Under the pieces are notes generated by a model that did no database searches, was not told the DNA's origin, and saw only the letters and a list, made by a program, of their open reading frames with translations. A DNA stretch of 64,000 nt from Nonomuraea helvata (lineage in GTDB: Bacteria > Actinomycetota > Actinomycetes > Streptosporangiales > Streptosporangiaceae), in contig NZ_BAAAXV010000009.1 of the NCBI RefSeq assembly GCF_039535785.1, positions 992,001-1,056,000 on the forward strand. The letters are read 5' to 3'. Within the stretch, counting starts at the first letter, position 1, and each line of letters begins with the position of its first letter. A program made the translations under genes and the position numbers. Shown one piece after another: positions 50,420 through 60,246 of this stretch.

Positions 50420-50459
50420 CCACGGAGGTTGGTGCCCGGCCGGGCTGTCAGCTCCGTCA

Positions 50460-51821
50460 TCACTGCTGCGGCATGTCGTGGCGTCCGAGCCGCCCCAGGA
50501 GGACGAGGGCGACGCCGGCCGACAGCAGCTCCCCGGCTGCCAGGGCGTACCACAGACCTGATGGCCCCAGTGCTCCCAGCGCGGCGACCAGCGGTACCTT
50601 GACCGCCACGAGGGTGCCCCCGGACAGCAAGAACGACGGCTTGGGCCGTCCCAGGGCCTGGAAGTAGGCCGACACCAGCGGAGTCACACCAGCGAACGCG
50701 AGCCCGGCGGCGATCACGCGCAGGGCCTGCTGCGCGGTTGCGGCCGCCGCCGGATCGCGGAGGAAGAAGCCGACCAGCGGCACGGCGAAGACGATCAGCA
50801 CGATCGCGGCCATGGCCCCGTACAGTACGGAGGCGCGCAGCGCCAGGTCCCGGGCGCGCAGCACCCGGTCGGTCCGGCCGCGGCCCGCGTTGAAGCCGAC
50901 CACGGGCTGCAGGCCCTGGCTGATGCCCAGGTGGGGCATTGAGGCGAAAGTCTGCAGCCGCGCGCACACTGCGTAGGCGGCCAGCGCGACGGTCTGGCCG
51001 GAGGCGGCGAGGGTGGTGTTGACCAGCAGCACCAGAGCCGTGGCGCCCAGGCCCGCGAGGAGGGACGGTGCGCCCGTCGCCACCAGAGCGCGCAGCGTCG
51101 GGGCGTGGGGACGCAGGTCGGCGACACGGATGCGGTAGGGCCGCCTGCGCTGCACGAAGAAGAACCACATGCTCATCCCCGTGGATAGTGCCTGGCCGGC
51201 GACGGTTCCGAACGCCGCGCCGCGCACGCCCATGTGCAGCCCGAAGATCAGGATCGGATCGAGGATGATCTGTACCAGGACGCCCACGAGCCACAGCAGC
51301 GTCGAGAACCTGAGCCGTCCCTCGGCCCGCACCAGGCTGGAGAAGCCGGTCGCCACGACCGCGCCGGCCAGCAGGATCGCCGCGTACGCGCGTGCGGGCG
51401 CCCGCGTTGCCCCCTCCGCGCCGAGCACGGTCAGCAGCGGGTCGAGCATGAGCAGCCCGGTGACCGTGACCGTGATGGCGGCGGTCCAGAACAGCGTGAA
51501 GGCGTTCCCGGCCGCTCGCGCGGCCGCGGCCGGGTCGCCCGCGCCGAGGCTGCGCGAGACCAGCGATGCTCCGCCGGCGCCGACCGTGGTGGACACGGCG
51601 CCCAGGACGAGCAGCACCGGGGCGACCAGGTTGACCGCCGCCAGGGCCGCAGGCCCGGCCCCGTGGGCCACGAACCAGGCGTTGGTCAGCGCGTAGACGC
51701 CATAGACACCGACCGACGCGGTGGTCTGCACACTGGCGTTCCACAGCAACCGGCCGACCGGGCGGGTGCCCAGCGCGGTCGTGGCATCCACCCGGACGCG
51801 GGCCGCCGGGGCCTCGCTCAC
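50460..51821 (-). CDS. MATE family efflux transporter
   Basis: 453 residues, twelve membrane helices in two MATE repeats. The start WNASVQTTASVGVYGVYALTNAWFV, GLGATALVLLVNTTLAASGQ and ISQGLQPVVGFNAG match MATE exporters. GTG start overlapping the stop of the phosphotransferase gene (GTGA), so both are co-translated. A drug/proton or drug/sodium antiporter is expected. Confidence 0.92.
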   Translation of the reverse strand: MSEAPAARVRVDATTALGTRPVGRLLWNASVQTTASVGVYGVYALTNAWFVAHGAGPAALAAVNLVAPVLLVLGAVSTTVGAGGASLVSRSLGAGDPAAAARAAGNAFTLFWTAAITVTVTGLLMLDPLLTVLGAEGATRAPARAYAAILLAGAVVATGFSSLVRAEGRLRFSTLLWLVGVLVQIILDPILIFGLHMGVRGAAFGTVAGQALSTGMSMWFFFVQRRRPYRIRVADLRPHAPTLRALVATGAPSLLAGLGATALVLLVNTTLAASGQTVALAAYAVCARLQTFASMPHLGISQGLQPVVGFNAGRGRTDRVLRARDLALRASVLYGAMAAIVLIVFAVPLVGFFLRDPAAAATAQQALRVIAAGLAFAGVTPLVSAYFQALGRPKPSFLLSGGTLVAVKVPLVAALGALGPSGLWYALAAGELLSAGVALVLLGRLGRHDMPQQ

Positions 51822-52810
51822 CGCGGGGAGCGGTGCCCGAACTTCGCCATCAGCTGGTCCAGTTGGCCGCGGGCCCAGTCGTACTGGCGGGTGTCGGCGT
51901 GCCCTCGGTACACGGTCTCGATCACCATGATCAGCACAAGGTACAGGCAGTACAGACGGCGCCGCACCCGCTCGGAGTCGGTCAGCGGCCCCTGGCCGTA
52001 GCCGCGCATGAATGCCGTCGGGTCACCGAAGTCCGGCAGCTCGACACCGGTGAAGCCGGCCTCGATCAGCGGGTCTCCCCAGAACGCCCGTTCGTGGTCG
52101 ATGATGCTCACGATCTTTCCGTCGCGGACCATCGCGTTGCCGTCCCACAGATCCCATTCGACGTACCGGGGCTCGACCACCTCCTCCAGGCAGCCCGCCT
52201 GTTCGGCGAAGATGCTCCGGATCAGGTCGTAGTCCCAGCCCAGGTCGACTCCGCGCCGCTCCCCGTCCTGCAGCACGTCCTCGGCCATGCCCGTGAACGC
52301 CGCCCGCCAGCTCGGCTGCGGCGCGCCCGCGAGTGGTCCGAAGCCGCTGCCGCGGATGGCGTTCAGCTCCCGGTTGGCCGCCCCCAGCGCCTCGTTGCAG
52401 GCGTCCCGTTCGGCAGCGGGCAGGGATTCCCGGACGATTCCGAGGTTGTCCGCGTCGATGTACGGCATGAAGAAGTAGTCCGCGTCGCACAGCTCATGGC
52501 TGGTGTCGCTGAAGTCTACGGCGGGGACCGGCACGGAGGTGTGCTCGCGCACCAGCCGCAGCGCCGCGAGTTCCGTCGCCATCGCCCCGCGCTCGTAGGT
52601 CATCACCTCGACCCCGGGCGATGGTGCGATCTTCAGCACGACCTGTGACCCGTCACGCAGATGAATCCGGTAGGCCACGTTGAACCAGCCGTGCCCGAGC
52701 TCGCTGACCCACTCCTCCGCTCCCACCGGCACCTGGTCGGGTCCGTAGGCCCTGGCCACCATCGCCCGCAACGTCTGCGGTGATTGCCTGTTCTTGGTGA
52801 TGCTCTCCAA
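51818..52810 (-). CDS. Phosphotransferase of the aminoglycoside phosphotransferase fold
   Basis: 330 residues starting at TTG with AAGGAG ten bases upstream. The fold is shown by VVLKIAPSPG (nucleotide Lys), YVEWDLWDGNAMV (catalytic Asp and Asn; His of HxDxxxxN is Trp) and SIIDHERAFWGDP (metal Asp). It may modify an antibiotic or another hydroxyl compound. It is the first gene of an operon with a MATE exporter, which suggests a resistance pair. A TetR-like palindrome is upstream. Confidence 0.85.
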   Translation of the reverse strand: MESITKNRQSPQTLRAMVARAYGPDQVPVGAEEWVSELGHGWFNVAYRIHLRDGSQVVLKIAPSPGVEVMTYERGAMATELAALRLVREHTSVPVPAVDFSDTSHELCDADYFFMPYIDADNLGIVRESLPAAERDACNEALGAANRELNAIRGSGFGPLAGAPQPSWRAAFTGMAEDVLQDGERRGVDLGWDYDLIRSIFAEQAGCLEEVVEPRYVEWDLWDGNAMVRDGKIVSIIDHERAFWGDPLIEAGFTGVELPDFGDPTAFMRGYGQGPLTDSERVRRRLYCLYLVLIMVIETVYRGHADTRQYDWARGQLDQLMAKFGHRSPR

Positions 52811-52857
52811 GGATCCGCGTCTCCTTCGTGCCCACCGAACCGGGCCCGAGGAAAACT

Positions 52858-52873
52858 TCTACCAGTTGGTAGA
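52858..52873. promoter_or_regulatory. TetR-type palindrome upstream of the phosphotransferase-MATE operon
   Basis: TCTACCA and TGGTAGA are perfect seven-base inverted arms around GT, 47 bases upstream of the TTG start. Such TACCAnnTGGTA sites are typical of TetR proteins, and a TetR gene is encoded nearby at 49790. Confidence 0.6.
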
Positions 52874-53018
52874 TATTTGCACCAGAGGTGCCGTTCGGGG
52901 CACGCGAGCACCACTCCGTGAGAAGCCTCGCGGGCTGGCGCGCCACATCAGGGCAACCACAGGAAGATCTTCGCGCGTTCGCCGTGTGCCCGGTGTAGTG
53001 CCCGCGGCATCATGCCGC

Positions 53019-54245
53019 ATGTCAAAGACGCAGGTCAGGGGCAGATTTCCGGCGGAAGTGGGACGCAACGGGCTGCTGGTCATCGCGGCACGGGCGCTGC
53101 GAACCTTCGGGTACGGATGCACCAGCGTGCTCCTGGCCGAGCTGCTCGCCCAGGACGGCGACGCCCCCTGGCAGACCGGCCTGCTGCTGGCCGTGGCCTC
53201 CGCAGGCTCGGTGTTCGCGAGCCTGATGCTGGGCCTGTTCGCCGACGTGTGGGGACGGCGTCGAACGCTGATCGCGTGCGGCTGCCTGATGGCGGTGACC
53301 GGCGCCGTGTTCGCGCTCAGTGAGTCCTACCCCATCCTGGTCGCCGCCGCCTTCATCGGGACGATCTCGCCCTCCACCAACGACAACACGCCGTTCTCCG
53401 GGGTGGAGCAGACGATCCTCGCCCAGGTCTGCCCCAAGGCCCGCCATACGTCCGTCTTCACCTGCTACAACGTCACCGCCATGGCATCCGGCGCACTGGG
53501 CGCCCTGGCCGCCGCCGCCCTCGGGCTCCAGCCGTGGACGTCGGCCCCCGACGCCGCCTTCGCCCTGTACGCGGTCCTGTCAGCCGGCACCGTGACGATG
53601 TTCTGGCACCTGACGCCGGAGATCGAGGCGCCCGAGACCGCACGACACGACAAGGACAGTCGCCGTGTGCGGATGCCGAGGCAGGTCCGCCTGCTGGCCG
53701 GGCTGTCCGCCCTGGACGCCCTGTCCGGCGGGCTGGCCGTCCAGGCGGTGCTGGCCTGGTGGTTCGCCCATCGCTACGGCGCCACCACCGCGCAACTGGG
53801 CCTGGTGTTCTTCGCCGCCAACCTGCTGCCGGCCCTGGCCCAGCTCACCGCGCCGCTGCTGGCCGCCCGGCGCGGCCTGCTGGCCACCATGCTCGTTCCG
53901 CACACGGTGGCCAATCTCCTGCTGGCCTGCATCCCGTTCGCCCCGGACCTCGCCACCGCCGTCGGCCTGCTGCTGCTCCGCCAGACGGTCTCCAAGATCG
54001 ACGTACCGGCGCGGCAGGCCTTCACGGCCGCGGTCGTTCCCTCCGCGCACCGTACGGCCGCCGCCAGCATGACCAGCCTGGCCCGCAGCATCGCCGTCTC
54101 AGCCGCTCCCATCGCCGCCACCACCCTGCTGACCGGCACTCTCGCCGCGCTGGGAGCTCCGCTGCTGCTCGGCGCGGCCCTGGGCCTGGGCTACGACCTC
54201 GCCCTCTGGCGCGCCTACCGCGGCACGCCCCTGGCCGAAGGATGA
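53019..54245 (+). CDS. MFS transporter
   Basis: 408 residues from ATG 53019; no strong ribosome binding site. About twelve helices. Motif A region: GLFADVWGRRRTLIACG. The centre has a polar loop (APETARHDKDSRRVRMPRQ). QTVSKIDVPARQAFTAAVVP resembles the family's eighth-helix region. It is divergent from the phosphotransferase-MATE operon. Substrate unknown. Confidence 0.88.
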   Translation: MSKTQVRGRFPAEVGRNGLLVIAARALRTFGYGCTSVLLAELLAQDGDAPWQTGLLLAVASAGSVFASLMLGLFADVWGRRRTLIACGCLMAVTGAVFALSESYPILVAAAFIGTISPSTNDNTPFSGVEQTILAQVCPKARHTSVFTCYNVTAMASGALGALAAAALGLQPWTSAPDAAFALYAVLSAGTVTMFWHLTPEIEAPETARHDKDSRRVRMPRQVRLLAGLSALDALSGGLAVQAVLAWWFAHRYGATTAQLGLVFFAANLLPALAQLTAPLLAARRGLLATMLVPHTVANLLLACIPFAPDLATAVGLLLLRQTVSKIDVPARQAFTAAVVPSAHRTAAASMTSLARSIAVSAAPIAATTLLTGTLAALGAPLLLGAALGLGYDLALWRAYRGTPLAEG

Positions 54246-54605
54246 GCGTCCCGGGGCGCCGGACTCGAATACTCCTGCAGAAAGCACCACCGGCGTCAGG
54301 GGTACGGGCCCGGCCGTCGGCTCCCGCAACCTTGTCGCCGAGTAAACCCGCACCAAGCAAGGATCATGGCCAGCACGGCAAAGATCGGCTATCCCGGCGC
54401 GGAACAGCCGGGACGGCGCCGTGTTCTCCACGGCGATGCCGGGCAGCTTGGCGTCTGCCGGCGCCGCCGTCAGGAGGAGCCTGCCGTCCTGACGCAGCAG
54501 CGGATGAAATCGCGAACGCCCCGGTATGTTCCTGTTATCCCCATCCGTCCCCTGCGTTACTCTCACGACAGCCTCCACACGGGAGGCAACGGCAGTAAGG
54601 CAGCA
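54246..54605. other. Intergenic stretch without a gene
   Basis: About 360 bases between the MFS and LRR genes. Open frames on both strands here have poor composition and no ribosome binding sites. It should contain the promoter for the LRR protein gene. I see no repeat, tRNA or clear hairpin. Confidence 0.5.
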
Positions 54606-56543
54606 ATGAGCGACAAGCGTTGTGCAAACTCCTCAGCCCGCCATCTGGCTCTTACCGTGCTGGCGACGGCGGTGGCCGTCTGTGGCACCCCGGGGCCGGC
54701 GGCATCCGCCGCCGTGCGCACCGCCATCCCGGCGGCGCTACACGGCGGCACGGGCCTGCCCGATCCGGGAACCGACCCCGTCTTCTCCTCCGATGGGGAG
54801 TTGAGCAGGAAGGAGACTTATACCTACCGGCCGTCCAAGCCGGGCGACCACGCCTTGCCGTCCGGCACGTTCCTGCTGTCCTACGACGTGTCTCAAGCCT
54901 CGCGGCACCCCCTGAAGGCGCAGCTCGTCAAGGCCCGAGCGGAGCTCGCCCGCAGCACCGGCATCGCGCTCTACCTCACCGGCGGAACCGCGCTCAACGA
55001 CGCAGACCTGAGGGCGGTGCAGACGGCCGGCAACGCCGAGAGCGCGGGCGGGCTCGGGCTGACCAACTTGAACCGACTGCACATCTACAACCTGCGTTCC
55101 CTTCAGGGCGGCACAGAGTGCACACCGGATTCCGGACTGGCGTGCGCCGGGCAGATCGCACGCGGCGGGCGCTCACCGTACCTGTGGTACAACGGGTGGT
55201 GGGGGTCGTGGGTAAGGCACCTGGTGCTGGACGATCTGCAGGACGTCAAGCCCGGCTCCTTCAGCAACCACAACTTCGCCTCGGTCAGCTTGAAGGCGGC
55301 CCGCACCGTCGGGGCGATGGCGTTCGGACACGGGCCGTACGCCAAGCTGAGTGTGCTCTATCTGCCCAGCGTCACGGAGATCGGCGCGAACGCGTTCCGC
55401 CGCAACCAGTACCTGACGAAGGTCAATCTCCCGCGGGTGCGCACCATCGACGACTTCGCGTTCGACGACGCTTCCCGTCTGCGCTACTTCAACGCCCCCG
55501 AACTGGAGTCGATCGGCCGGAACGGACTGAACGACAGCCACGTGTTGGAAGCGGTCAATCTGCCCAAGCTCCGCTACATGGGCATCAACTGCTTCGATCT
55601 CAACGGTGACGCCGCCGCCGGGACAGGCGTGAAGGTGCTGCGGCTGCCAAGCCTGCAGACGCTGGACAAGAACGCCATCGTCCACCTCGCCTCCCTCAAG
55701 GAGCTGTACGCGCCCGCGCTGACGACCGCCTGGCATGACTCGATCTCCGGCAACGCGAGCCTCGAATCGGTCTACGCACCGAGCCTGAGCAGGCTCGGTC
55801 CGCGCGTCTTCGCGCAGACTCCCCGCCTGCGAGCGCTGTACCTCGGCCAGAAGCCGCCCGCCCAGGACGCCGCCGCGTTCACAGGAGCCGACCCGGCGAA
55901 GCTGACCATCTACTACACCGGCGACACCTCCGCCTGGGCGAGCTTCGTGCCGGCGGGCAATCCCACGATCAAGCTGGTCAAACGGAATCCGGACACGGCA
56001 CCTTCCGCCACCCCGTCGGCCGGTCCCCTGCCCTCCCAGACTTCCACGCCGAATCCGCCGGCCACGGCATCCCCATCGCCTACGTCAACACCGGCGCCTG
56101 CCGGACTGCCCACAGGGGTCACGCGGTCGTTCCGATCGCTCGGCACTCCTCCCCTGTTCATCCAGGCGTCCGGCGGCTTCGCCCAGCTAGCCGCCATCCG
56201 CGAGGACGACCCGGCCGCAGCCCGGCAGCGCGCCGGCTTGCGCATCGTGCCGGGCCTCGCTGACCCCAAGGGATACTCATTCGTCGGCCTCGACGGCCGC
56301 TACCTACGCCACAGGAACTTCCGGCTGCGTTTCGACCTCAGGGATGGCGGTTCCTTGTTCAACAAGGACGCCACCTTCTACGCCCGTCCCGGCTCGACCT
56401 CCGCATCGGTGACACTGGAGTCGTTCAACTACCCGAACCGGGTCGTCGTCCAGCGCAACCGTCAGCTATGGCTCCTTCCCCGGCAGGCGACCGCCGCCTT
56501 CCGCGCCGCAAGCTCCTTCCAGCCGGTCCTGCCTCTCCGCTGA
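54606..56543 (+). CDS. Secreted BspA-type leucine-rich repeat protein with AbfB-like domain
   Basis: 645 residues. A signal peptide (RHLALTVLATAVAVCGTPGP to AASA) is followed by about 450 residues of LRR_5/BspA-like repeats, e.g. LPSVTEIGANAFRRNQYLTK, VNLPRVRTIDDFAFDD, VNLPKLRYMGINCF. A Pro/Ser/Thr linker leads to a C-terminal beta-trefoil AbfB-like domain (SFRSLGTPPLFIQASGGFA, GRYLRHRNFRLRFD), a family that binds arabinose side chains. AAGG precedes the ATG. Extracellular; probably adhesion or glycan binding. Confidence 0.85.
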   Translation: MSDKRCANSSARHLALTVLATAVAVCGTPGPAASAAVRTAIPAALHGGTGLPDPGTDPVFSSDGELSRKETYTYRPSKPGDHALPSGTFLLSYDVSQASRHPLKAQLVKARAELARSTGIALYLTGGTALNDADLRAVQTAGNAESAGGLGLTNLNRLHIYNLRSLQGGTECTPDSGLACAGQIARGGRSPYLWYNGWWGSWVRHLVLDDLQDVKPGSFSNHNFASVSLKAARTVGAMAFGHGPYAKLSVLYLPSVTEIGANAFRRNQYLTKVNLPRVRTIDDFAFDDASRLRYFNAPELESIGRNGLNDSHVLEAVNLPKLRYMGINCFDLNGDAAAGTGVKVLRLPSLQTLDKNAIVHLASLKELYAPALTTAWHDSISGNASLESVYAPSLSRLGPRVFAQTPRLRALYLGQKPPAQDAAAFTGADPAKLTIYYTGDTSAWASFVPAGNPTIKLVKRNPDTAPSATPSAGPLPSQTSTPNPPATASPSPTSTPAPAGLPTGVTRSFRSLGTPPLFIQASGGFAQLAAIREDDPAAARQRAGLRIVPGLADPKGYSFVGLDGRYLRHRNFRLRFDLRDGGSLFNKDATFYARPGSTSASVTLESFNYPNRVVVQRNRQLWLLPRQATAAFRAASSFQPVLPLR

Positions 56544-56667
56544 ACCTGTGACGGCTCGACGGGCAGCGTATGACCTGGGCGCGCTGCCCGTCAGCTGATC
56601 GGGAGGCCCCCGCTACGTGGAATTCCTCCGGGTGCACGGCAGCGGCGGCCGGTGTCTCAACCCGGTC

Positions 56668-57876
56668 TCAGGGGTTCTGGAAGGCGACTTCAGGGTTGGC
56701 GGGGGACGGGCCGTCCAGCAGCGGCTGGTGTTCGCCGTGCAGGTGCTGGTCGAAGAAGGCGTCCACGTACGACGTGGTGATCTCGCCCGACCGCTCTCCC
56801 GACAGCGGCGCGGTGGGGTCGGTGATCCCGGCCTGTCCGCCCAGGATGGGCAGGTCGATGAAGGTGAAGTGGCCGGAGCCGGCCACGGTCAGCCAGCGCT
56901 TCCAGCCGTCCAGGCGTCGCCAGTCTCGTAGCCAGGTTGGGTCAATGGAGTCGGGCGAGTGCTGGGCCTTGGTGCCGAGCATGAGGAACGGTCGTTGGCC
57001 GAGGCCGGAGGTGGGGATCGGTGCGAAGAACGTGCCGTCCATGTTCACCCCGGCACGAATTCGGTGGTCGGTGGCCATGACGCTCGCTGTGGCGTTGCCG
57101 CCGAGCGAGTGTCCGGCGGCGCCGATCCGGCGTGGGTCGATCATCTTCCAGCGCTTCCAGGCGGGTGCGGACCCGGCAGCGTGGGTCAGCTGGTCGATGA
57201 CGAAGGAGAGGTCCGCTGCCCGGTTGGCGGCGGCCTTGGCCATCAGCTTCTTCTCCGCCTCGTCGGAGGGGGCCTTCTCCACCGTCTCGCATGCGACGCA
57301 GGTCAGGGTGCGGCCGCCGGGGAAAGTCGTGCCGAACGACTCGTAGGCGTGATCCACGAGCGCGACGACGTAGCCCTTCGAGGCGAGTTCTTCGGCGAGC
57401 GTGGTCAGGGTGGCACGGTTGAGGGTGAAACCCGGGGAGAGCACCACCAGGGGGTGCTTGCCGCTGACGGGGCGGGCGCCGACGTGTGCGTTCGTGTGGA
57501 CGCCGGCGAGTTGTTCGGCCTTGAAGACGCTGTCGAGCTTCTGCCCTTTGAGGAGGAGACGGGCCTCGTCGATGGCCATGTACGGCGCGGCGCTCCCGCC
57601 GGCGTGGGCCGGGTAGTACATCGACACCATCAGCTCGCGTGCGCCGGCTGTGGGCAGCCACAGGTCGCGGCGGTTGCCGTCGACGAGATGCAGGGTGTCG
57701 CGCCCGACTTCGTACTGCCCGGTGGGTCGAGGGATCGCGAAGCGCACGTCGGAGGTGTCCGTGGAGGAGGTCGCGGCGGCGGGAGACGACGTCGTGGCGG
57801 CCGCCGCGGCTGGCACAGGCAGGGTCATCGTCAGGCTGAGAAGGACGATCGCGGCGTTGCGGCGAGTTCTGATCAC
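56668..57876 (-). CDS. Secreted alpha/beta hydrolase, PAF-acetylhydrolase-like
   Basis: About 402 residues from GTG 57876; an earlier GTG at 57912 is in frame. Signal peptide: RRNAAIVLLSLTMTLPVPAAAAA. The fold shows HPLVVLSPGF, nucleophile in AAGHSLGGNA, NMDGTFFAP and His in AGSGHFTF. This matches the PAF acetylhydrolase/chlorophyllase-like lipase group. Two cysteines (TCVACETV) may form a disulfide. Acts outside the cell on an ester. Confidence 0.85.
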   Translation of the reverse strand: MIRTRRNAAIVLLSLTMTLPVPAAAAATTSSPAAATSSTDTSDVRFAIPRPTGQYEVGRDTLHLVDGNRRDLWLPTAGARELMVSMYYPAHAGGSAAPYMAIDEARLLLKGQKLDSVFKAEQLAGVHTNAHVGARPVSGKHPLVVLSPGFTLNRATLTTLAEELASKGYVVALVDHAYESFGTTFPGGRTLTCVACETVEKAPSDEAEKKLMAKAAANRAADLSFVIDQLTHAAGSAPAWKRWKMIDPRRIGAAGHSLGGNATASVMATDHRIRAGVNMDGTFFAPIPTSGLGQRPFLMLGTKAQHSPDSIDPTWLRDWRRLDGWKRWLTVAGSGHFTFIDLPILGGQAGITDPTAPLSGERSGEITTSYVDAFFDQHLHGEHQPLLDGPSPANPEVAFQNP

Positions 57877-58099
57877 GGGCAGCACTGTAGGAAGGACGCA
57901 GCCATGCCCCACATGTCCGAAAGTCCAGCTCGCGCTCTTACTTTCGTCAGGGTTCGTGGGTGAGGCCGCTGAGCCGCCGAAGGGGTCAGGTCGCCGATTC
58001 GGTCGCGCTACTGCGGCCTTCTATCGACACCTTGGTATGGTGCCCAGATTGCACCGCTTGGAGAGTATGGAAGCGCTCAAGGAAGGGGGCCAGGCGACG

Positions 58100-58948
58100 A
58101 TGCAGGCGTCAGATCTCACCCGTGCGGTGGCTGCGGCCATGTCGACCGCCTCATCACTTGGCCTGACAGCCGACGACGCGATCGTTCTTCATGACTCGAA
58201 CAAGCTCACCCTGCGTCTGCTGCCTTGTGACGTCCTGGCCCGGGTGGCACCTGTAGCGCAGCAGGTCGCACAGTTCGAAGTCGAGCTTGCCCAGCGGCTC
58301 GCCGAATCCGGGTGCCCTGTTGCCGCTCTCGAGCCTCGAGTGGAGCCACGCGTCTATGAGCGCGATGGCTTCGTGGTCACGCTGTGGACCTACTACGAAC
58401 CCGTGACACATCGAGAGGTCTCACCGGCCGACTACGCCCATGCACTCGAGCGGCTGCACGCCGGCATGCGCCGGCTCGATGTCCCGACGCCGCACTTCAC
58501 GGATCGAGTCGAGCAGGCCCAACAACTCGTGGCGAACCGCGACCTTACTCCGGCACTCGCCGACGCGGACCGGGAGCTGCTCGGCGACACGTTACGAACC
58601 CTGAGCCGAGTGATCGGCGAGCGCGGCGGCGCCGATCAGCTGCTGCACGGCGAGCCGCACCCGGGCAATGTGCTCACCACGCAGAACGGGCTGCTGTTCA
58701 TAGATCTCGAGACGTGTTGCCGTGGGCCTGTCGAATTCGACCTCGCCCATGCGCCCGAAGAAGTCGGCGAGCACTATCCGGGCGTCGATCAAGAGTTGCT
58801 GCGCGAGTGCCGGATCCTCGTGCTGGCGATGATCACAACGTGGCGTTGGGATCGAGACGACCAACTTCCGAACGGACGCCAACTGGGCACAGAGTGGCTC
58901 AGCCAGATCCGAGCAGAGCTCGATCGCAAAGCCGAAGGCCTCGACTGA
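58100..58948 (+). CDS. Phosphotransferase of the aminoglycoside phosphotransferase family
   Basis: 282 residues from ATG 58100 (GGAAGGGGG upstream); ATG 58067 is an alternative. The catalytic loop is LLHGEPHPGNVL, with Glu in place of the usual Asp after HG, and the metal site is FIDLETCCRGPVEFDLAH. It may act on an aminoglycoside or another small molecule. No linked transporter. Confidence 0.83.
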   Translation: MQASDLTRAVAAAMSTASSLGLTADDAIVLHDSNKLTLRLLPCDVLARVAPVAQQVAQFEVELAQRLAESGCPVAALEPRVEPRVYERDGFVVTLWTYYEPVTHREVSPADYAHALERLHAGMRRLDVPTPHFTDRVEQAQQLVANRDLTPALADADRELLGDTLRTLSRVIGERGGADQLLHGEPHPGNVLTTQNGLLFIDLETCCRGPVEFDLAHAPEEVGEHYPGVDQELLRECRILVLAMITTWRWDRDDQLPNGRQLGTEWLSQIRAELDRKAEGLD

Positions 58949-59125
58949 CGAGAAGTCCACGAAGACACGGAGCGTGACGCGGCTGTCGAGGGGCCTCATC
59001 GGGTACGGCGGTGCGGCCTTTGAAGTGCTGCGTGAAATCGCTCAGGCCCGATGCCGTGCGGTCGACGAACAGCCGGCGGCACTGAGCAGTGCCGCCCCGC
59101 CCGAGGAGGGCGCCTTGGTCCGTGG

Positions 59126-59390
59126 TCAGCGTTGCCAGACGTCGTAGTTTCTGTTCTGGTACAGATACGCCGGCGTGAACGAGCACCGGTAGCTGTCACC
59201 GGACTTGCGGATCAGACCTTGGTGGATGCCCATGGCCATGCCACCGTGGTACCAGGGGCCGCCACTGTCGCCACTGGCGCAGTCGGTCGAGTTCGAGACG
59301 ACCATGTGCCGCAGGTCGTTGACGGAGACGTTACGGTAGCGCACGGTGGCGCAGACACGCCCGCTGATCTTGCCGAACTTGCATGCCGTG
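59126..59390 (-). pseudogene. Trypsin-like S1 protease, C-terminal fragment
   Basis: About 88 residues: CKFGKISGRVCATVRYRNVS, then SNSTDCASGDSGGPWYHGGMA with the active-site serine, and ending in RNYDVWQR. The His and Asp of the triad and the signal peptide are missing. Upstream the reading runs directly into a membrane-protein fragment, marking a deletion junction near 59390. Confidence 0.75.
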
Positions 59391-59744
59391 CGTGAATACC
59401 CCGGCGATCACCACGAACAACGCCGCCGTCATCCACCCGGCGACTGTGCCCCACCTTCCCCGACGGGCGAGAGTCGCGCTCAGGCCAAGTGCCATCACAG
59501 CAGTGGGCCAGCCGTTCAACTCCGCCGATATGGTCCACCCGTGGATCTCTATCAGCCAGCCGACATTCGCGAAGGGGAAGACATCACATGAGAAGCGGAT
59601 AAAGCGGTGCGTCGAGTAGGCAGGCCCTTCGGGGAAGTACCACCAGACGGTACGCAAGGCGGGAGCCGCCAGCGCCGCCAGCGTTAACGAAGCCACCCTC
59701 CAGCGAGGGGGAACCACCGGTAACGGAAGCAAGACGGCCGCCAC
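59390..59744 (-). pseudogene. Membrane protein fragment joined to protease remnant
   Basis: From GTG 59744: hydrophobic segments (VASLTLAALAAPALRTVWWY, VAGWMTAALFVVIAG) typical of a small polytopic protein. It has no natural end; at 59390 the frame enters the protease remnant. Probably the 5' part of a truncated gene. No function recognised. Confidence 0.5.
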
Positions 59745-59754
59745 GTGTTCGTAG

Positions 59755-60246
59755 ATGGAGACGTCCAGCCTAGATCATCTCTGGGGGACGGCGTCCTCTC
59801 TGCCCCACGCCCGTGCAATCAGGTGCTGCGCCCGTCCAGCACTATCTCCTTGGATGCCGCCGAATCCCCCTTCACATCCACGCGCTGACCTGTATCTCTT
59901 CGCTCGTGAAACCCATCGTGGAAATGCGATGGGGAGCGATCACGCGCGAAGTCCACCTGGCGACCGACAAGGCACTCCAACGCTGCTGCCGTACCGCGCA
60001 GGTAGCGTCTCTTCGGCCAACGGCCGGATAGCGGGCTTCGCAGGTCACCTTCACGGGTGTGGGGACCATCGTGCTACCCACCTCTACAACCCCAGGACTT
60101 GCGCGGCCCCGCGGGCATGCCGGAGGTGCCGGTCAGCCGCGCTGAGCGTCGCGATGCTCGGCTCGATGCCGCTGATGCCGGGAGATCGCTGCGGAGCGCG
60201 GCACATCAGCCAGGTCACCGATATCAGGGTGTGCGCTGACGACCGG
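59755..60246. other. Gap with no confident gene
   Basis: About 490 bases between the truncated membrane gene and the small gene after modC. A 65-residue minus-strand ORF (from about 60069 to 59872, MVPTPVKVTCEARYPAVGRR) with a GAGGTGG upstream is possible but weak. I see no RNA gene or repeat here. Confidence 0.4.

Noticed and set aside
58899..59186. Minus-strand frame after the phosphotransferase as a transposase remnant
   Set aside because: No transposase motif could be identified. It overlaps the end of the phosphotransferase gene and the protease remnant in another frame.
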